Source: Melanocharis versteri (taxonomy: Eukaryota; Chordata; Aves; Passeriformes; Melanocharitidae). From it: DNA of 64,000 nt. The stretch spans positions 1,729,435 through 1,793,434 of the forward strand of contig VZTG01010070.1 in assembly GCA_013397845.1 (NCBI GenBank), given 5' to 3'. How positions within the stretch are numbered: position 1 is the first letter of the stretch; every line of letters starts with the position of its first letter. Of this stretch, positions 1 through 13,878 are shown piece by piece. A program made the translations under genes and the position numbers. Below the pieces are notes generated by a model, which was not told the DNA's origin, did no database searches, and worked only from the letters and a program-made list of their open reading frames with translations.

Positions 1-3000
1 CACTAGCAGCCAGCAAAAGTGTAGCAGCAGGAGCTGTACTGTACTCACAATATTCTAGGTAAAATATGCAAATTGTTGACTTTTGTCTAGATAGTGAAAT
101 GGGTATTTTAAGACCAACCTGTTTTGAAGAGCACCAGCCCTTCCTGCTCCCTGCTTTTCGCACCTGCAGGTCTCATTTAGACACCAGTTAACTAACAGGG
201 AGGTGAGACTGCCGGGGGTCCTGCTGCAGTGAGCAGTTTTCTTGCCCTTCATCACCCTGCATATGTAACTGCAGGATTTTTGCCACGGTTGTATTTGTTT
301 TGAGGAAAATGGATGATGGGAGGTCTCCACAGCCAGAGTGCACACCTTGCTCTCTCCAAGCCCTTCCCAGCACTGCCCCACACCTCAGGCCTGCCAATAC
401 AGCCTGTTTCTCCATGCACAGGAGTTGGTTTCATCCCCGTGACTTTTTTTGGTTTTGCCTTTCTTTTTTTCCTTTTTCCAACACTGAGTATTTTAGTTCC
501 ATTCTTCAGCACTCTTCACTGTATAAACATAAGGAATTAACTGGCACCAGAAGCAAGGCTTTGCTACGTTAATTACAGCAGCCCCAGTTCTTTTGGAGCG
601 GTGTGGAGCAGCACATCGCGGCAGCCCCAGTGGAAAAGAGATCACCGACACGGTGCTGCGCTTTCTCAGGCTGCGGCACCGGAAGCAACCCCAAGGAATT
701 AGGTTTTCCTGATGTCTAAAATTAACTGGAGAAAATAGTACTTGCCATAGTGGCTACCCCAAATAAAAGCATCAGATGCTTCCTGTGGCAGAAATATAAA
801 CTGGTGTGATCTGTAGTTTCTACATCAAGCAGACCAGGTGTCTCTGTGGCACAGCAGCCTGCCCAAAGAATAGGACAAGGGTGACTGCTTCAGCATCCAT
901 CCCTCCTTCTGAAGCCCCATCTCACATGAGGCCCTGCTTCACTCTTGACTTGTCCTCCCCAAAACAGGGAACGAGTCTCAGTCCTCAGGTACACTCAGTA
1001 TTAAATAAAATCACTTTCCGTGTCACCATAACATTCATGTCAGCTGGTAAATTGTGGTTATAGAGGTTAGAGCAATCACTGATGTGCTGTTTCAGGCAGC
1101 ACACGCATAGGTACGAAAATGACCACATTGGGATAAATGGACTTCATGCTAATTTCTGGTAACCTTCAGAATGGTAAATGTAAGACTGAAAAATAATGCA
1201 CTCCCGGAAAATGTAGGACAGTTGGGATGTGAGGTTAAATTTTGTGATTTATAGCCAGCTGTAGTTTTATGCAGTCTTTGAATTAGATTCTATTTTCCAT
1301 GGGCTGCTGGTTCCTGCAGCCTGCATCCTTGTTGGCCAAAAAGGTAAAAGGATAGTGGCTCTCATCTTGAACATTTCTGGGCCTAAGCTGGTTTTTAAAC
1401 AGCAAAAATTGAAATTATTTGGGTATGAATTTATCGCACAGCATTAGCTTTTCTTTTTCCCCATATAGTAGTCATACCCACCATTCTCTACCATTTCACA
1501 CTCCTGAATCCTGCAAAGCCGGAGGTAAGACTATTTAATGGTATCCATACCATGGATAGACCTTCCAAGTGCCATACCATCATCTGATCCCGGTGTCCCA
1601 GGAAGCCCTACATGATGGACAGCCCCGTGTGATTGCACAGCATGGGGAGTAACAAACTATATCCAGCTTTAAAAAGCTCTATTACATTAAAGGCTAAATC
1701 TCTCTGTCTGTCTGTCTACCTAGTAATTATTCCAAGATATTACCACAACACTCAGGAAAACAGGCATCTAGAAATTCCTTGGTAAAGTATATATATAACA
1801 TTACCCTTTTAATATATAAAATATTTATATAGTTTAGATATTTTTGAGCCTCATGCTTCCATTCTCCATGAAGACTTTACCTGGATATGCACATTTTCAC
1901 ATTTTATTGTTAACATAAGATTTAAGTGCATATCTAAGGGTTTAACTGTGCAACTGGAAAGCTCTCCACGGACCATGAGTCATTAGCTGCAGCTTACAGC
2001 AGATGAGCACTGAGCCTTTGGAGTAAGAACCAGGGGATTGTGCTTATTTGGGGTGGCTTGCAAGCACTGAAGGGGAGCGGTGTTGAAGGGTGCAGGTCTG
2101 GCCCTAGTGCATCACCCCCAAGGGGTCTGTGGTCATGTGGTGTCCTGGGCACATAGAGTTGCTGTATCATCACCATGCTGGCCTGTCAACCCATAACTTT
2201 ATTTATTAAACAGCAGCTTCCTGTTTTTTTCTCTTCTGCACATTCTAACATCCTCACATGACTTGAGAGGGCTGTTCAGTATGTGTCTCAGCAGAAAAAT
2301 AAAAGCTAGAAAAGAAGATACAATGCTCTTTTTCAAGATAGCCCAGGGTCGACCTCTACACTTGTTCATTCGAGGGCTTTTCTACAGTATTTCTCATGGC
2401 ACATCAGGTTGCTGCTGTTAGCAGCCCAGCCTCGGGCCAGCACAGCCACAGAGCTACTGGGCACATCCTGCAGTTTCTTCTAGCAGCGACAGATCTGTTC
2501 TAAAAACACATTTCCTCCTTACAGAACTCTTTAGTGGTTCTGAATAATTATTCCCTGTGATACTATTTCCCATAGTTTTAAGAGCCAGTGATATATTTTA
2601 CTGCTGTCCACCTATTAGATTTTCATTTCCTCAGGAACACAAGTGCTGAGAAAGGAGACGGTGCAGGCTCCCTATGATTGGACATGAAGCATTGGCAATA
2701 AAAACTTGCAGCAAGTTTTCATTTTCTGCTTTCTTGAGCTAAGTTTCTGGAGAACTGACATCCATTTGTCAAAAGAGATTATTATGAAGCGTTACCTATG
2801 AGCTTGTAAGCGAAACCTATTGACTTACTGTCTCTGTGAAATTTCTTCTCAACTCTTTCCAACAGAGCTGAACACAAAGCTGGCCATGTCCCCAGGGAGC
2901 AATTCAAATAAACTTTTACCCAGTGCCCAACATACCTCCTTCCAGGACTGGCAAGACTTAAAGAAACCCACTGGGAAGAGCTGTATGAGTGCTGCTGTGG

Positions 3001-6000
3001 AGAGCTGTGAGCTGCACGTCCCTCTGATTTGGAGTGGCCAATGCTCTGGGGGCCATCACACAATGTCTGTGTGGTGGGTCACCCAGGAGGTGAGATATCA
3101 CTTTCACCCATGCAGATGATGCAGATCTCCTGCAAATAGCAAAACACTCTCTGCAACACTCCAGCCTCTGAATTAAGCAAAGAGCACGCAGCATTCCCAG
3201 GACCTGCAGCTGAAGGAGGTGATTACACAGCAGAGTGCAGGGCTGGCTCACAGCACACAGGTAAAGACACACACAGGTGTATTTCCCCCCTTTTTCTATT
3301 CTGCAGAACAGCCCAATGCCTTGGCAGAGGAACAGAAAGCTGAGAGTGGGGCAAACCTAAGCTTGCCATGTGCTCCAGGCAGGCTGGGCTAATTTGAGTG
3401 TGCAATGCCCTGTGCCTCCTTGCCGTGTGCTTTTCGTGGGCAGCGTGGGCAGGCTGCAGTCCCTGGCAGGCCATGGGAGGAGCCAGCCACCCGCACACCC
3501 AGAGCCTGTTTCATGGAAATTGCACTCTCTGATGGTAGGAAGTCTCCTGACACAGGGACAGGAAAAGTTTTGGCTCTTTTTCCTTTGTCATCTCTGCCTG
3601 CCGTTATCCCTCCTTGCACTGGAATAAGGAGGTCAGCCAGACCCACACAATTAGAGGAAATTGTGTAAGGTTGACCTTGTACCCTGCCAGGTCCTTTCAA
3701 GCGTGGGCAGTCTTTATCAGTAGCAGCATAGAAAACAGAAGAGATGTGCTTATAGGTGGGAGAATGAGATTGTTAAGACATTTTTTCCCCTCACTCTCCA
3801 CAAACTAAGATAGTACCTCTGCCACTTGGATGAACTTAGGTTATTCTCACTCATATCTGGCAGCCCGTGGTTTCCTCCTTCATCTTGACTTCTGCTATTT
3901 TCATCCTGTGATGTCTGTACTTTTGCACTATTGGGAGTGGATTGTGTGTGGATCACTAACTTTTGGACAGGTCAGCTATCTCAGCCTGAGCACCACTAGA
4001 TGGATACTAATAAGAGGAAACGAATACATCAAAGAAAATTCTCTCTTTTACTCCTCATATCCCTCTCCCAGGCACACTGCTTTCTTCTGCTCTTGTTGTT
4101 GCTGCCCTTTCTCACTCTGCGTTTATGCTCTGATTTCTGCAGATGGAGCTGGACCAAGAAGAGGTGAAGATTAACTTTTTAGGTCTGCTGGAACTGCACG
4201 AATGAGCCTGCGTGGAGCCTCCCCTTCAAAAGGGATCATGTAAAAGAGGTAATGGATTCTACAAACTGTGCACCAAATTTAACAAAACAATTAGAGCTGT
4301 GCCTGTTAGGAGACAGGTGATGGTGCTGTGGAGAACACATAGATGGAATGTGGAAGTGGCTGTTTGAAGGAGAGATCTAAACCCTGTAAAGGATGGGGGT
4401 GTCCAGTCCAGTTAAGTCATTTGACAGCTGGACTTGGCTGTAGCTAATATCTGGCCCACGTGGATCTAGATAAGGATACCATGTTTGTCACTTCTTGGCA
4501 GAAGTGCAGGAGCCCTGGAAGAGCTGAGCAAACACCCCTTCATTTTGTACAGCTTTGGGAGACCCAAGCGTGGAAGCCTGTGGGGTCAGTGTGGCTACTA
4601 GGAGTTGGAAATAAGTTTTTCCAAGGACATTGGCTAAACATAAGGTCAATTTGCCTTTATTTGGAAATGGTAGAATCTGGTACAGGGCATGACTGACCAA
4701 TACATAACAACTGTGTACTCATCCTATCCACCAACAGACCCTGTGTAATTCACCCCAGTGACACGAGTGAGTCGCTCATGCAGAAGCACTGGGGACCAGA
4801 GGCTCTGTGGCCACACCGACCTTGGCTGCAGACATGCACATGTCTCAGCTGCATTGCTGTAGCTGCCTCTGAAGGCCCAGTTTGACTGGCAAAATCTCAG
4901 CTACCGATGGTAATCCATGAAAAGGAGCTGCTCCAGCCTGACTGTCAGGCTGGCTCACAACAGCTGCAGCTAGGAAAAAACATCCTTTACCAGTAAAAGG
5001 AGTAAACTGGACTTGGAATCAACAGGATACAATAACCTGGATTCCCAAGACACTGTTTCTATGATACTTTCAGGATTTCCAGGGCAGAAAGCAAGCATCT
5101 CACATGGCAGGAGGAATGTGCTGGGTGAGACTTCCTGTTTCTGCTGCACTGACAGGTTACAGGAGACAAAGCTCTAAAGCTGAGAAATTTGGTCGTTTGG
5201 ACCCATGAATTCAAAGTAGTTGGGCCCTGGGAGCTTTGTGGAGGTTTGCCTGCATTGGGACCTAGGATGCTTTCCCAAAGCAGTTTGAGTTACCTTCTTT
5301 GGAAATACATGAAGATAAAAATACCCCACATGGCAAAGGTCTGCCAGGCCACCAAGCATTCAGTAGGGCCTAGGGAACAGGGTGGCAAATATGCTGATTT
5401 CCAGCAGCTGAGTTTGTGGGACAGTTAAAGATTCACAGAACTCTTTCCTAACCCCTTCCTGATCTCCTGGCTTTTGCTTTTTTTTTTTTTACCCAGTTTA
5501 AGCATCACTGTTCCACAAGAATAGTGGTGTAGCACAAGGAATAAAGATACATGAACTGCATTCAGTCCAACCCAAAGTGCTCACCCTTCTTTGGATACAT
5601 TAACAGGTCTGGGCACAGCAAGCAGTTGCTGGAGGTGCCATGAGCTGCAAAGGAGCCCTGAGACATCAGCTCGCAGCAGAGAGCCTGGATTAGACACAGT
5701 GGAGAGAAGCAAACCAGAAGTGCATGACAAATTAATGGCTTTGCAATTTGTCACTACAGCAATGGTGTGAGTTCAGGTATGCAGACCAGGCTGTCTGGTA
5801 CCAGCCTCAAGGCACTCTGGGCAGATAACATGTGCAACACGTTCTTGAAAGACACAGCCTTCAGAAATAGCTTTCAAATCTGTTTTCAAAAGCGGTAAGT
5901 CCTTATTAAACTAATGATTCTAATTAATTAAGCATAATTTTTATTATCTTAGCAAACAAGTGAGTGCACAAACACCAAGGTTCAGTGACCAGTTGCTTCC

Positions 6001-9000
6001 TAGATTTCTTTATGCACAGAGTATTTGTTGAAAGCTGTTTTAATGGCCTGTGCTAAGTAAAATGGAACAATCCTTCCATTAGTGCAACTTGGAGATGGCA
6101 TCTCACTTGTGGTTTCCGTTTTTTGATGCATTAATAACTACAGCCCATATTAAATCCCAGCATCAAGGACTCTCTCTCCACATCTGGTTATTAACGAGCC
6201 AGTGGGAAGTTCTGCCTGACCCCCAGGGCACTGCTGGGAACGGGAGCCAGCTCAGGCATGTCCTCCCCAGGGCTGCACACCGCCTCACAGCCATCCCCTT
6301 CAACGAGCAGCGTGGATTTAACACAGCATACGTGGCTCGAAGGCACCTGTGACCTGTGGCAGCACAGGGGCAGGGCACTGGCTGCACTCCCAAGGAGGAC
6401 ACTGCCAGCCTCTCCCGCAGCTGGGTGCAGGCACCTCCTCCTGAAACCCTGTGCCCGTGCTGAGGCTGGCCAAGCAGCGGGCAGCAGCTCGTGCTGCAGC
6501 CTCCTGCCGTCACCCACTTCAGCACAACAGCCCAGCAGCTCCAGCCTTCACTCTGTGCTTTTGGCTCAGGTTTGGGTTTTCAAATACAAGATTCGTGCAG
6601 TATTTCAAAAACAAAACCAATCACCTCTCATACTGCTTGTTTTTAAAACCTCATTCGGTATTTGTATGTGCCATGTATTTTCCCTGGTGGTTGTACTGAG
6701 AAATTATGGTAGATTTACATTTTTTCAACCCAATTATTCTTCTGAATGTTTTCTGCGAGCTGAAAAGTAGTACATGGGAAAAAAACCAACAACTACAAAT
6801 TCAGATTTGACCACTGGGGTCAGAAAACATCCTCCCACATGGCAGGGCGGTCCCATCCTTGTGTCGAGGAGCTCACAACTGCCCACTATCAGCAGGTATC
6901 TCAGCCCAGCCAATTTTCTTCAGTTGTGATCTAACACAGCTATTGCACCACATGCGAAAGCAGGATACTCAGTTCACTGAAGAAGGTGATGCGTAACTTT
7001 TTTAACAGCACCAGTGGAAATGTTTCCACCTCCAAAATTTTTCTGTGCACATCAACGCTTCCTGCCCAAAGCAAGGAGGTGAAGGCTGTTTTCCAAACGT
7101 CTCTGATGACAGACAAGGCAGGTAGAAATGCGCAACCTGGAATGATTTTGGTGCAGATGCCAGGGAGGCCTCAAGAGGACTGGACCTTGGACAAAGAACT
7201 GCCTCTGATCCCAGCAGTACCTCTAGGAAGCACAGCTGGCTTCAGCTGTCATTGTGTTCCTAGGGCAGGCTGCAGGCCACTACAGCCCCTTGCAGAGTTG
7301 AGCCAAAATTGATGGAAACTAACCCAGACCACTTTGTCTGAAAGCAGCATGGAAACACTCATATGTTCCCATACACCACTGGGCCCCTCTGCAGAAGGGA
7401 ACAGGCACTGAGGAGAGGGAACATAATCCTGACCATAGGGAGATGTCACCTGGGTCTGCCTCCATCCCACCGAGCTGTAGCTCACCGGTCCAGCAGTCAT
7501 TTTTGGAGGCACTGGCTGTCCTGGACCTGCCCATAGCAAGCCCCCACACGCTGCCAAGCCCCTGTGGTGGCACAGCCCTCCTGCCGGCCCCCGCCCGACC
7601 ACCCCCGCGTCTCCAAGCTCTCCCCGTTTGCTAACATTCCCATTAGCTGGTAATGACTGCCATTTAGAAAACATATTTCCTCCCACATGGTTCCAGAGGG
7701 GTTTGCAAACTGAGCGACAAGAGCTCAGCAGGGACTGCTCTGCTCTCTGGGGCGAAGCATCGCGGCGGCTCCAGGGTGCACTGCAGCCCCGAAGTCCCAC
7801 GCAGCAGCACTGCTGTGGGACGGGGCTGATACCAGCAAGGGGCTTGGCACCGGGCACAGATTCCTGCATGCAGAGCACCCCTTCAGGGGAAGTCGGCCCC
7901 AACTCGACCAGAAAGCCCCAGGCACCAGCGGTTGCGGGTGTCTCCAGGCAGCGCCGCATCCCGGTGTGCTCGGTGCCCGCCCAGGGAGCACCTGTGCCAT
8001 GGGGGTCTTGGCACGGTAGGTTTGCAGTGCCCACTGTCCCACACCTGCCACGGGGCAGAGAGAGCCGGAGAGACAATAACCGTGACAAAATGCGGCTACT
8101 TTCCTAATTTTCTAAATGTCCAGCCATAAAGTGTTTATTTCAAATTCCTTGCCACGGAGTCATTACGCATTCAGGTGGAGAGGAAAGTGAGCTCCACGGG
8201 AGGCTGACAGTAATTCTGCATTAGTTAAGCATTAGCTGACAGACGTACAAAGCAAAGCCATTACTCCTGTCAGCTGCTCTGTCCCAACTCCTGTCCCCAT
8301 TGTGGAGCTCCTCCAACCAACAGCTCCAGAGCACCACATAAATGCAGGAATGAAAGCCTGGCAAGAGGGGAGGGGCCAGTCATAATTAGAGGTGAGTGAA
8401 AGTGGGGGGACGGATTTTGTCTGGAGCACAGTTTGGCAAAGTGTTACCGTTGCATTTATTTATTTCTGTGCTTTTCTGTTGAAGCAATGTCGTGGATACA
8501 AACCTTTCCTAATGCACGCTGGCCATTTAGAGCAGGCACGCCAGAAGCAATGCTTACATAGACTTCAGATTGCTAAATATTAAACAGATTTGAATGTATT
8601 TGAAATTCATCCCATTAGTAATGATATTGTAAAACCACAAGAAGTCCCTAGAAAATTTGGCCTCCAAATAATTTTGACTAAATCACTTACTACATACAAA
8701 TCAGTAAGTACTTTAAATAGCAAAAGAAATATATGAAGAGATCACAGAGTACAGCCAGGATCCAGAACTGTATAAGAGATCAATGATGCTTTTCTGCAGA
8801 GTAAACTTTAAAAAACATTAAACATATAGAAAATCAATGCAAATTACAATTTCCTATGATTACTGCTATTGGGTGCAAAATCAAGGATACATGGAGCAAA
8901 AAATTAATTCTTTGTAGCATTTCTTTAGCCCTCCGTGATCAGCCTGTCTGAGCCCTCACAAGCCTGAGCCCTCACAAGCCTGAGGACTGTCCCATCACCA

Positions 9001-12000
9001 GGACCCTGCAGTTCAGAAACATCCTCAGAGCTATCAGGAAGAATTTCCAGTGTGGCAGAAAATCAAACTGGTGTCTTGGACAAGTCCTTGTTTGAAAGGC
9101 AGAGCAAGTCTCAGGTAAGTCCTTCCTATTGCATTCTGTTTAATGCAAAATTATGTCCAGGAACCTAATCAGCACATTGTAAGGTATTTAAAGACATGAT
9201 AAGGCAAAAAAATCCCCAAACCCTGCAGCCCTCCATTCTTGCTGTTTACCAGATGATGTCCTCGTGATGTCCATGCTAAAAGCTTTTGCACAAGCAAATG
9301 AAAAGACACAGTGTGAACAGGACCCACATTCCCTGTGTGTCAGTTTGTGTGGGGTCCCCTACAAGTACAGAAAATAAGGTCCAGGAAGAAGTAGAATGTA
9401 CCATTCCCTATGATCCTGGTGAGACTCAGCTGAATGCTTACTGAATATTAGCTGAATATTCAATCCTCCCAGTAGCTCCTGGTGCTCTTTTTGCCCCAAA
9501 TACTCACTGCTGTGCAGCTTTAGTCCTCTCCCTCTTTGTGGACAGACAGTGTCAGCAGTGAGGATGTTTCCCTTTACAAGCACTTCAGAACAGCTTTTGT
9601 CTGCTTTTACTTTCTTCCATAAGTGGGCCATACAACAAGAGGAAAGGGATGATGGCTGACGAAGTGGCCCCCGGATGGCTGTGTGCACCTGAGTCCCCCA
9701 ACAGCACCTAGCTGCGTGCAAGGCTGCTTCAGGGGTGCTCTGCCCCAAGTCCAGCAGCTCAAGCCATAACAAATCCTTTCTGTGAACTAAGCTAATAGCA
9801 GAGGAGAAAAGAGCAGTGAATTTTGAAAACCAGAAACCTCCTATTGTATCTCTTCAGTTTTAAGTTTAAATCTAATTCAGAGGTGAAAGACCCTTTAGTG
9901 TAGCCCATGCCTTTAGGATCTCTGTGGAAAGGCACAGAACAAACCTCACACCCACTGGGCTTTCTAATGGTCCTGGAGGGCTTCTTGTCCAACACTCAAA
10001 GCCTGTTTTACTTTCTCTTTCTTCCCCCACCTTTAACTACTTTGACATCACCCACCTTTTAATGACTGACTTCAATATTTTATTGCCCTATACCACTTTC
10101 TGTTAAACCACCCTTTATTATTTCCCTCCTGCCCGTTAGACGCTCCCCCCTAATAAATTATTAAAGCATGTATTTAGATCACAGAAGCAAAGGAATTAGA
10201 TTACATTGATCCATGGCAATTTGCTCTCAAACAATTTCTTCATGAAACAACATCCCTGCCATGCTTCATTCATATCGAACCTCAATATTGAAATCTCACC
10301 TCCAACATTTCCATCAGCCTGGCAATCAGAGTGAGCATGGGGAAGCAGCACACTGTGTGGTGGGGATACCCAGTACAGCCACATCCCCACTGGGCAGGTG
10401 CTTTGCAGTGTGAAAGGAGCCCCTGCAGAGAGGGTTATCAAACTTGAGAAGGGGTATTGCCTCCTTTTGGCATCCCATTTCTCTTTGGCAGTATTCTTCT
10501 CAAAGAAGAGACCAGATGGAATTTTAATTATTTTCAAGACTTCCCTGAAATACCAATGTCTCCACACAGCCCTGTGTGCTGGCTCAGGTGGCTGTGGTAC
10601 CTTCCCAGTGACAATGTGCTGTCACAGGCGTGTGTGATGGCAGCATAGCCACGTCCCACAGCACTGCAGTGGAGACAGGCGGACATGGAAGGGGCTCACA
10701 AATGCAAATGCACTGGGGAGGGATTGTAAGGGAACTTCTATCCACTTGCAGACAAATGTGCCTTCCAAACATCGAAATTCTCCAAAACATTCCAGGTATC
10801 TGCATCAATTTTTTGACACAGCAATTTATTTTCAAACAGAAACCAGCGAAACAGTGAAGCCTCACCTGCAGGGTACCATAAATAAACCCAGACAGTACCA
10901 AAACCAGCCTGTGCTTCCAGGGAGCTCGTAGTTCTACCATCGGAGGGCCAAGGTACCCCATCCCACAGGGAAAGGCAGGGACTGGCAGGCAGGTTAGGAT
11001 GACTGCCAGAGCCCTCTGTCTCTTTCTGGATGGGATGGGCCCTCGTGGGTGCTGAGGAGCCCAGCGGAGCCCAGTGCCCACCTCTGAGTGGGACCCTGCC
11101 CCACTAATTGCAGATGACACACTACATGGGCAAAACCCACTTAGCTTCAACAACTTGCCTCTGTGGGGAAATTCGTCTCGATCCAGCTCGGTGTATTCAA
11201 AGCAGAATAGCTATTTCTGACCAACCAAATCCATTATCAACCTTATTCCAAGCTCTAAAATTAGCCCAGGCTGAAAGTACAGATGAAGACTAACATTAAT
11301 CAGGTAATTCAGTTTGTGCCTAAGCACGGGAGGTGACTTTGCACACCAGTGGGATGAAGGATTGTTTTCCACAGTGAAAAACTATTCCACTTCTGAGAGG
11401 ATGCATTTTTCCAGGGCAGACAGGCCCAGGATGTTGGCACGAGACATCCTGCCCTGCCCAGGCCAGCACACAGTACACAGCAGCACAGGAGGGTCCTGCC
11501 TTCTTGGGACTGGGGTGCAGCTCCAGGCCCTTTGCTAAGGGGCTGCTGGGTGTGTTAATGTCCCCAGCAGCCCTGGTGCACCCCTCAGCCAGGTGACCTC
11601 CCTGACACAGCCATGCTCCACCCTGTGGAGAAAGGAGCAAGTATTTTTCTCCTAATACTTCTCAGTTCTCCAATAAGATATTAAAGGGGATCAGTTTTAT
11701 TATAAAAATCAGCAAGAATAATTGCAGAGCTGTACAAAATAGCAGCAGCCAGGGCACCTTGCTCTGCTGCACAGAGCTCAGCACTGTGTGGCTGGCCGGC
11801 CTGCACAGCACTCGCCCTGCAGAGCACAATTATGCTAATTTTGTTAACTTCCCACATCAAAAAATGAGATTAAACTCTTTCCTTCAGAGTCCCATTTGAG
11901 GCTTGTGAGCAAAGAGTTTTCAAGCTCGCTTTGCCACTGTGAGAAAACAGAAGAGAACCCAGTGTGCCAAGGCAGGGCTTCTAACTTGGGGAATTTTGGA

Positions 12001-12650
12001 GAAAAACAGCTGTTTAAGTGCTGTTGCATTTATCAAACCTTTCAATAGCATATTGAGGAGACTGTTAATAGATGAGTCAGTCTGCATTTGCTATGTGTTG
12101 TCATAGCAAATGAAAGCAATCCACAATTTTCTACAGGATCTGTATTGTTTAGGTGGGTGCAGTGCTTCCTGCACGGGAGGTGGAGTGCTGCTGGTTACCT
12201 GCCTGTCACTCCCACTGCCCCTAAACACTGAAGCCACCCCTCTGGGACAGGCTGGGGTGGTGGGCAGAGCCAGGGGCGTTTGTTTCTAATTTTGAGGCAG
12301 TTTTGTTTCCTTGTTTTTAAAACTCAGAGGTAGCTAACAAAGAGTATCCATGTCCGACCCAAATCTAATTCAGTGTTTGAATAGAAATTTTCATCTTCTA
12401 AACCGAGTTTTTCATTTCGTTACATGTTCTTATATAAATGCTCCAGGTAGGAAGTCGAACAAAGAAACTGCAACCCAGAAACAACTTTCTGCCCCTCTCC
12501 TTCCAAGTTCATCTCCACAAGTTCTCAGTGGCAGAACAGTTGGAGCGCAGATGTAGAAACAGAAGACCACCTTTGATTTTCCCCAAATAAAACAACTTTA
12601 AATCAAAACTCCAGTTTAATTGAGGGCTGGCGATTTCCTCAGCCCCGTGG
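1..12650. other. Left flank without a recognisable gene
   Basis: I see no exon that I can tie to a known protein here. Open frames are many, short and overlapping on both strands, and they are longest where GC rises (about 6200-6550 and 7440-8090), as expected by chance where stop codons are rare. No CR1 fragment was recognised. A few AT-rich blocks (around 5890-6160, 8095-8260 and 11985-12135) have the look of conserved non-coding sequence, but this cannot be shown from one genome. By synteny with human 16q12.1 this would be the gene-poor interval between ZNF423 and CNEP1R1. Confidence 0.6.
8951..8982. repeat. 16 bp direct tandem duplication
   Basis: The 16-base unit AGCCCTCACAAGCCTG occurs twice back to back, followed by a partial third start (AG). 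It is a minor tandem duplication with no sign of function. Confidence 0.85.
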
Positions 12651-13239
12651 TACTACTGAGCCTTCCTGCGTCTCTTGTGCCGGCCTGGGAGTGCAGCCGC
12701 ACAAAGCCGCTCGTGTGTCCGGCCCCGGGGCTGCAGCTCTCGCCCATCGCCCCCCGACCCACCGCACACAGCCCCAGCTGTTCTGATTGACGCTTCCAGG
12801 ATACGGGAAGGGGACTGTGCGGGATACCCCTCAGCCCGGGGAAGGAAGTCCTCTGTCATGCAGCTCTATTTTTCCTTTCTGTTCTTTCTGTAATCATCTG
12901 CCAGAGCAGGCTCCATACTGAATGGTTAAAAATACCATAGGATACGGTGCTGGTACAGATGGATAGCAGGGAAACAATACAGCCCTTCCATCATGTTTTA
13001 CTGACATAAGCATCCCAACCTATATGAGAACCATCCCAACCGAGCCGAACAATGCTCAGACGCATTATTTTAATTCCTCTTCTTGCTTTTCCCCCCGCTC
13101 CTTTCTTTTCCGAAGGCTCCCAGAAGCCAAACGCGTCCTGCAGCGCCAGGATCCTGCTGGCTGCTGCCCCCGCCCTCCCGGCAGGGGTCTGCAGAGCCTG
13201 CCTTGCCCGCGCTCCGTGCCGGCCTGGCCATCCCCACTG

Positions 13240-13320
13240 CCCGGGCTCCCCGCGAGCATTCCAGCCGGGAACGGCCCCGGCTCCCCGCGAGCATTCCAGC
13301 CGGGAAGGGGCCCGGGCTCC
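13240..13320. repeat. GC-rich minisatellite, 35-36 bp unit, running into the gap
   Basis: Two full units and the first ten bases of a third are visible, beginning CCCGGGCTCC (13240), CCCCGGCTCC (13275) and CCCGGGCTCC (13311). Each unit shares the core CCCGCGAGCATTCCAGCCGG. The N run starts inside the third copy, so the array is truncated by the assembly and its true copy number is unknown. Confidence 0.85.
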
Positions 13321-13878
13321 NNNNNNNNNNNNNNNNNNNNNNNNNNNNNNNNNNNNNNNNNNNNNNNNNNNNNNNNNNNNNNNNNNNNNNNNNNNNNNNN
13401 NNNNNNNNNNNNNNNNNNNNNNNNNNNNNNNNNNNNNNNNNNNNNNNNNNNNNNNNNNNNNNNNNNNNNNNNNNNNNNNNNNNNNNNNNNNNNNNNNNNN
13501 NNNNNNNNNNNNNNNNNNNNNNNNNNNNNNNNNNNNNNNNNNNNNNNNNNNNNNNNNNNNNNNNNNNNNNNNNNNNNNNNNNNNNNNNNNNNNNNNNNNN
13601 NNNNNNNNNNNNNNNNNNNNNNNNNNNNNNNNNNNNNNNNNNNNNNNNNNNNNNNNNNNNNNNNNNNNNNNNNNNNNNNNNNNNNNNNNNNNNNNNNNNN
13701 NNNNNNNNNNNNNNNNNNNNNNNNNNNNNNNNNNNNNNNNNNNNNNNNNNNNNNNNNNNNNNNNNNNNNNNNNNNNNNNNNNNNNNNNNNNNNNNNNNNN
13801 NNNNNNNNNNNNNNNNNNNNNNNNNNNNNNNNNNNNNNNNNNNNNNNNNNNNNNNNNNNNNNNNNNNNNNNNNNNNNN
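13321..13878. other. Assembly gap (558 N)
   Basis: Unbroken run of N inside the CpG island, entered through a GC-rich tandem repeat on its left edge. A promoter or first exon could be hidden here. Confidence 0.99.

Noticed and set aside
6258..6770. 170-codon + strand open frame
   Set aside because: Low-complexity Ser/Ala/Pro composition in a GC-rich patch, also open on the opposite strand. No family is recognised.
7249..8088. 279-codon minus-strand open frame, overlapped by a 159-codon + frame at 7628-8107
   Set aside because: It lies in a GC-rich patch where open frames on both strands are expected. There are no splice signals, domains or recognised homology.
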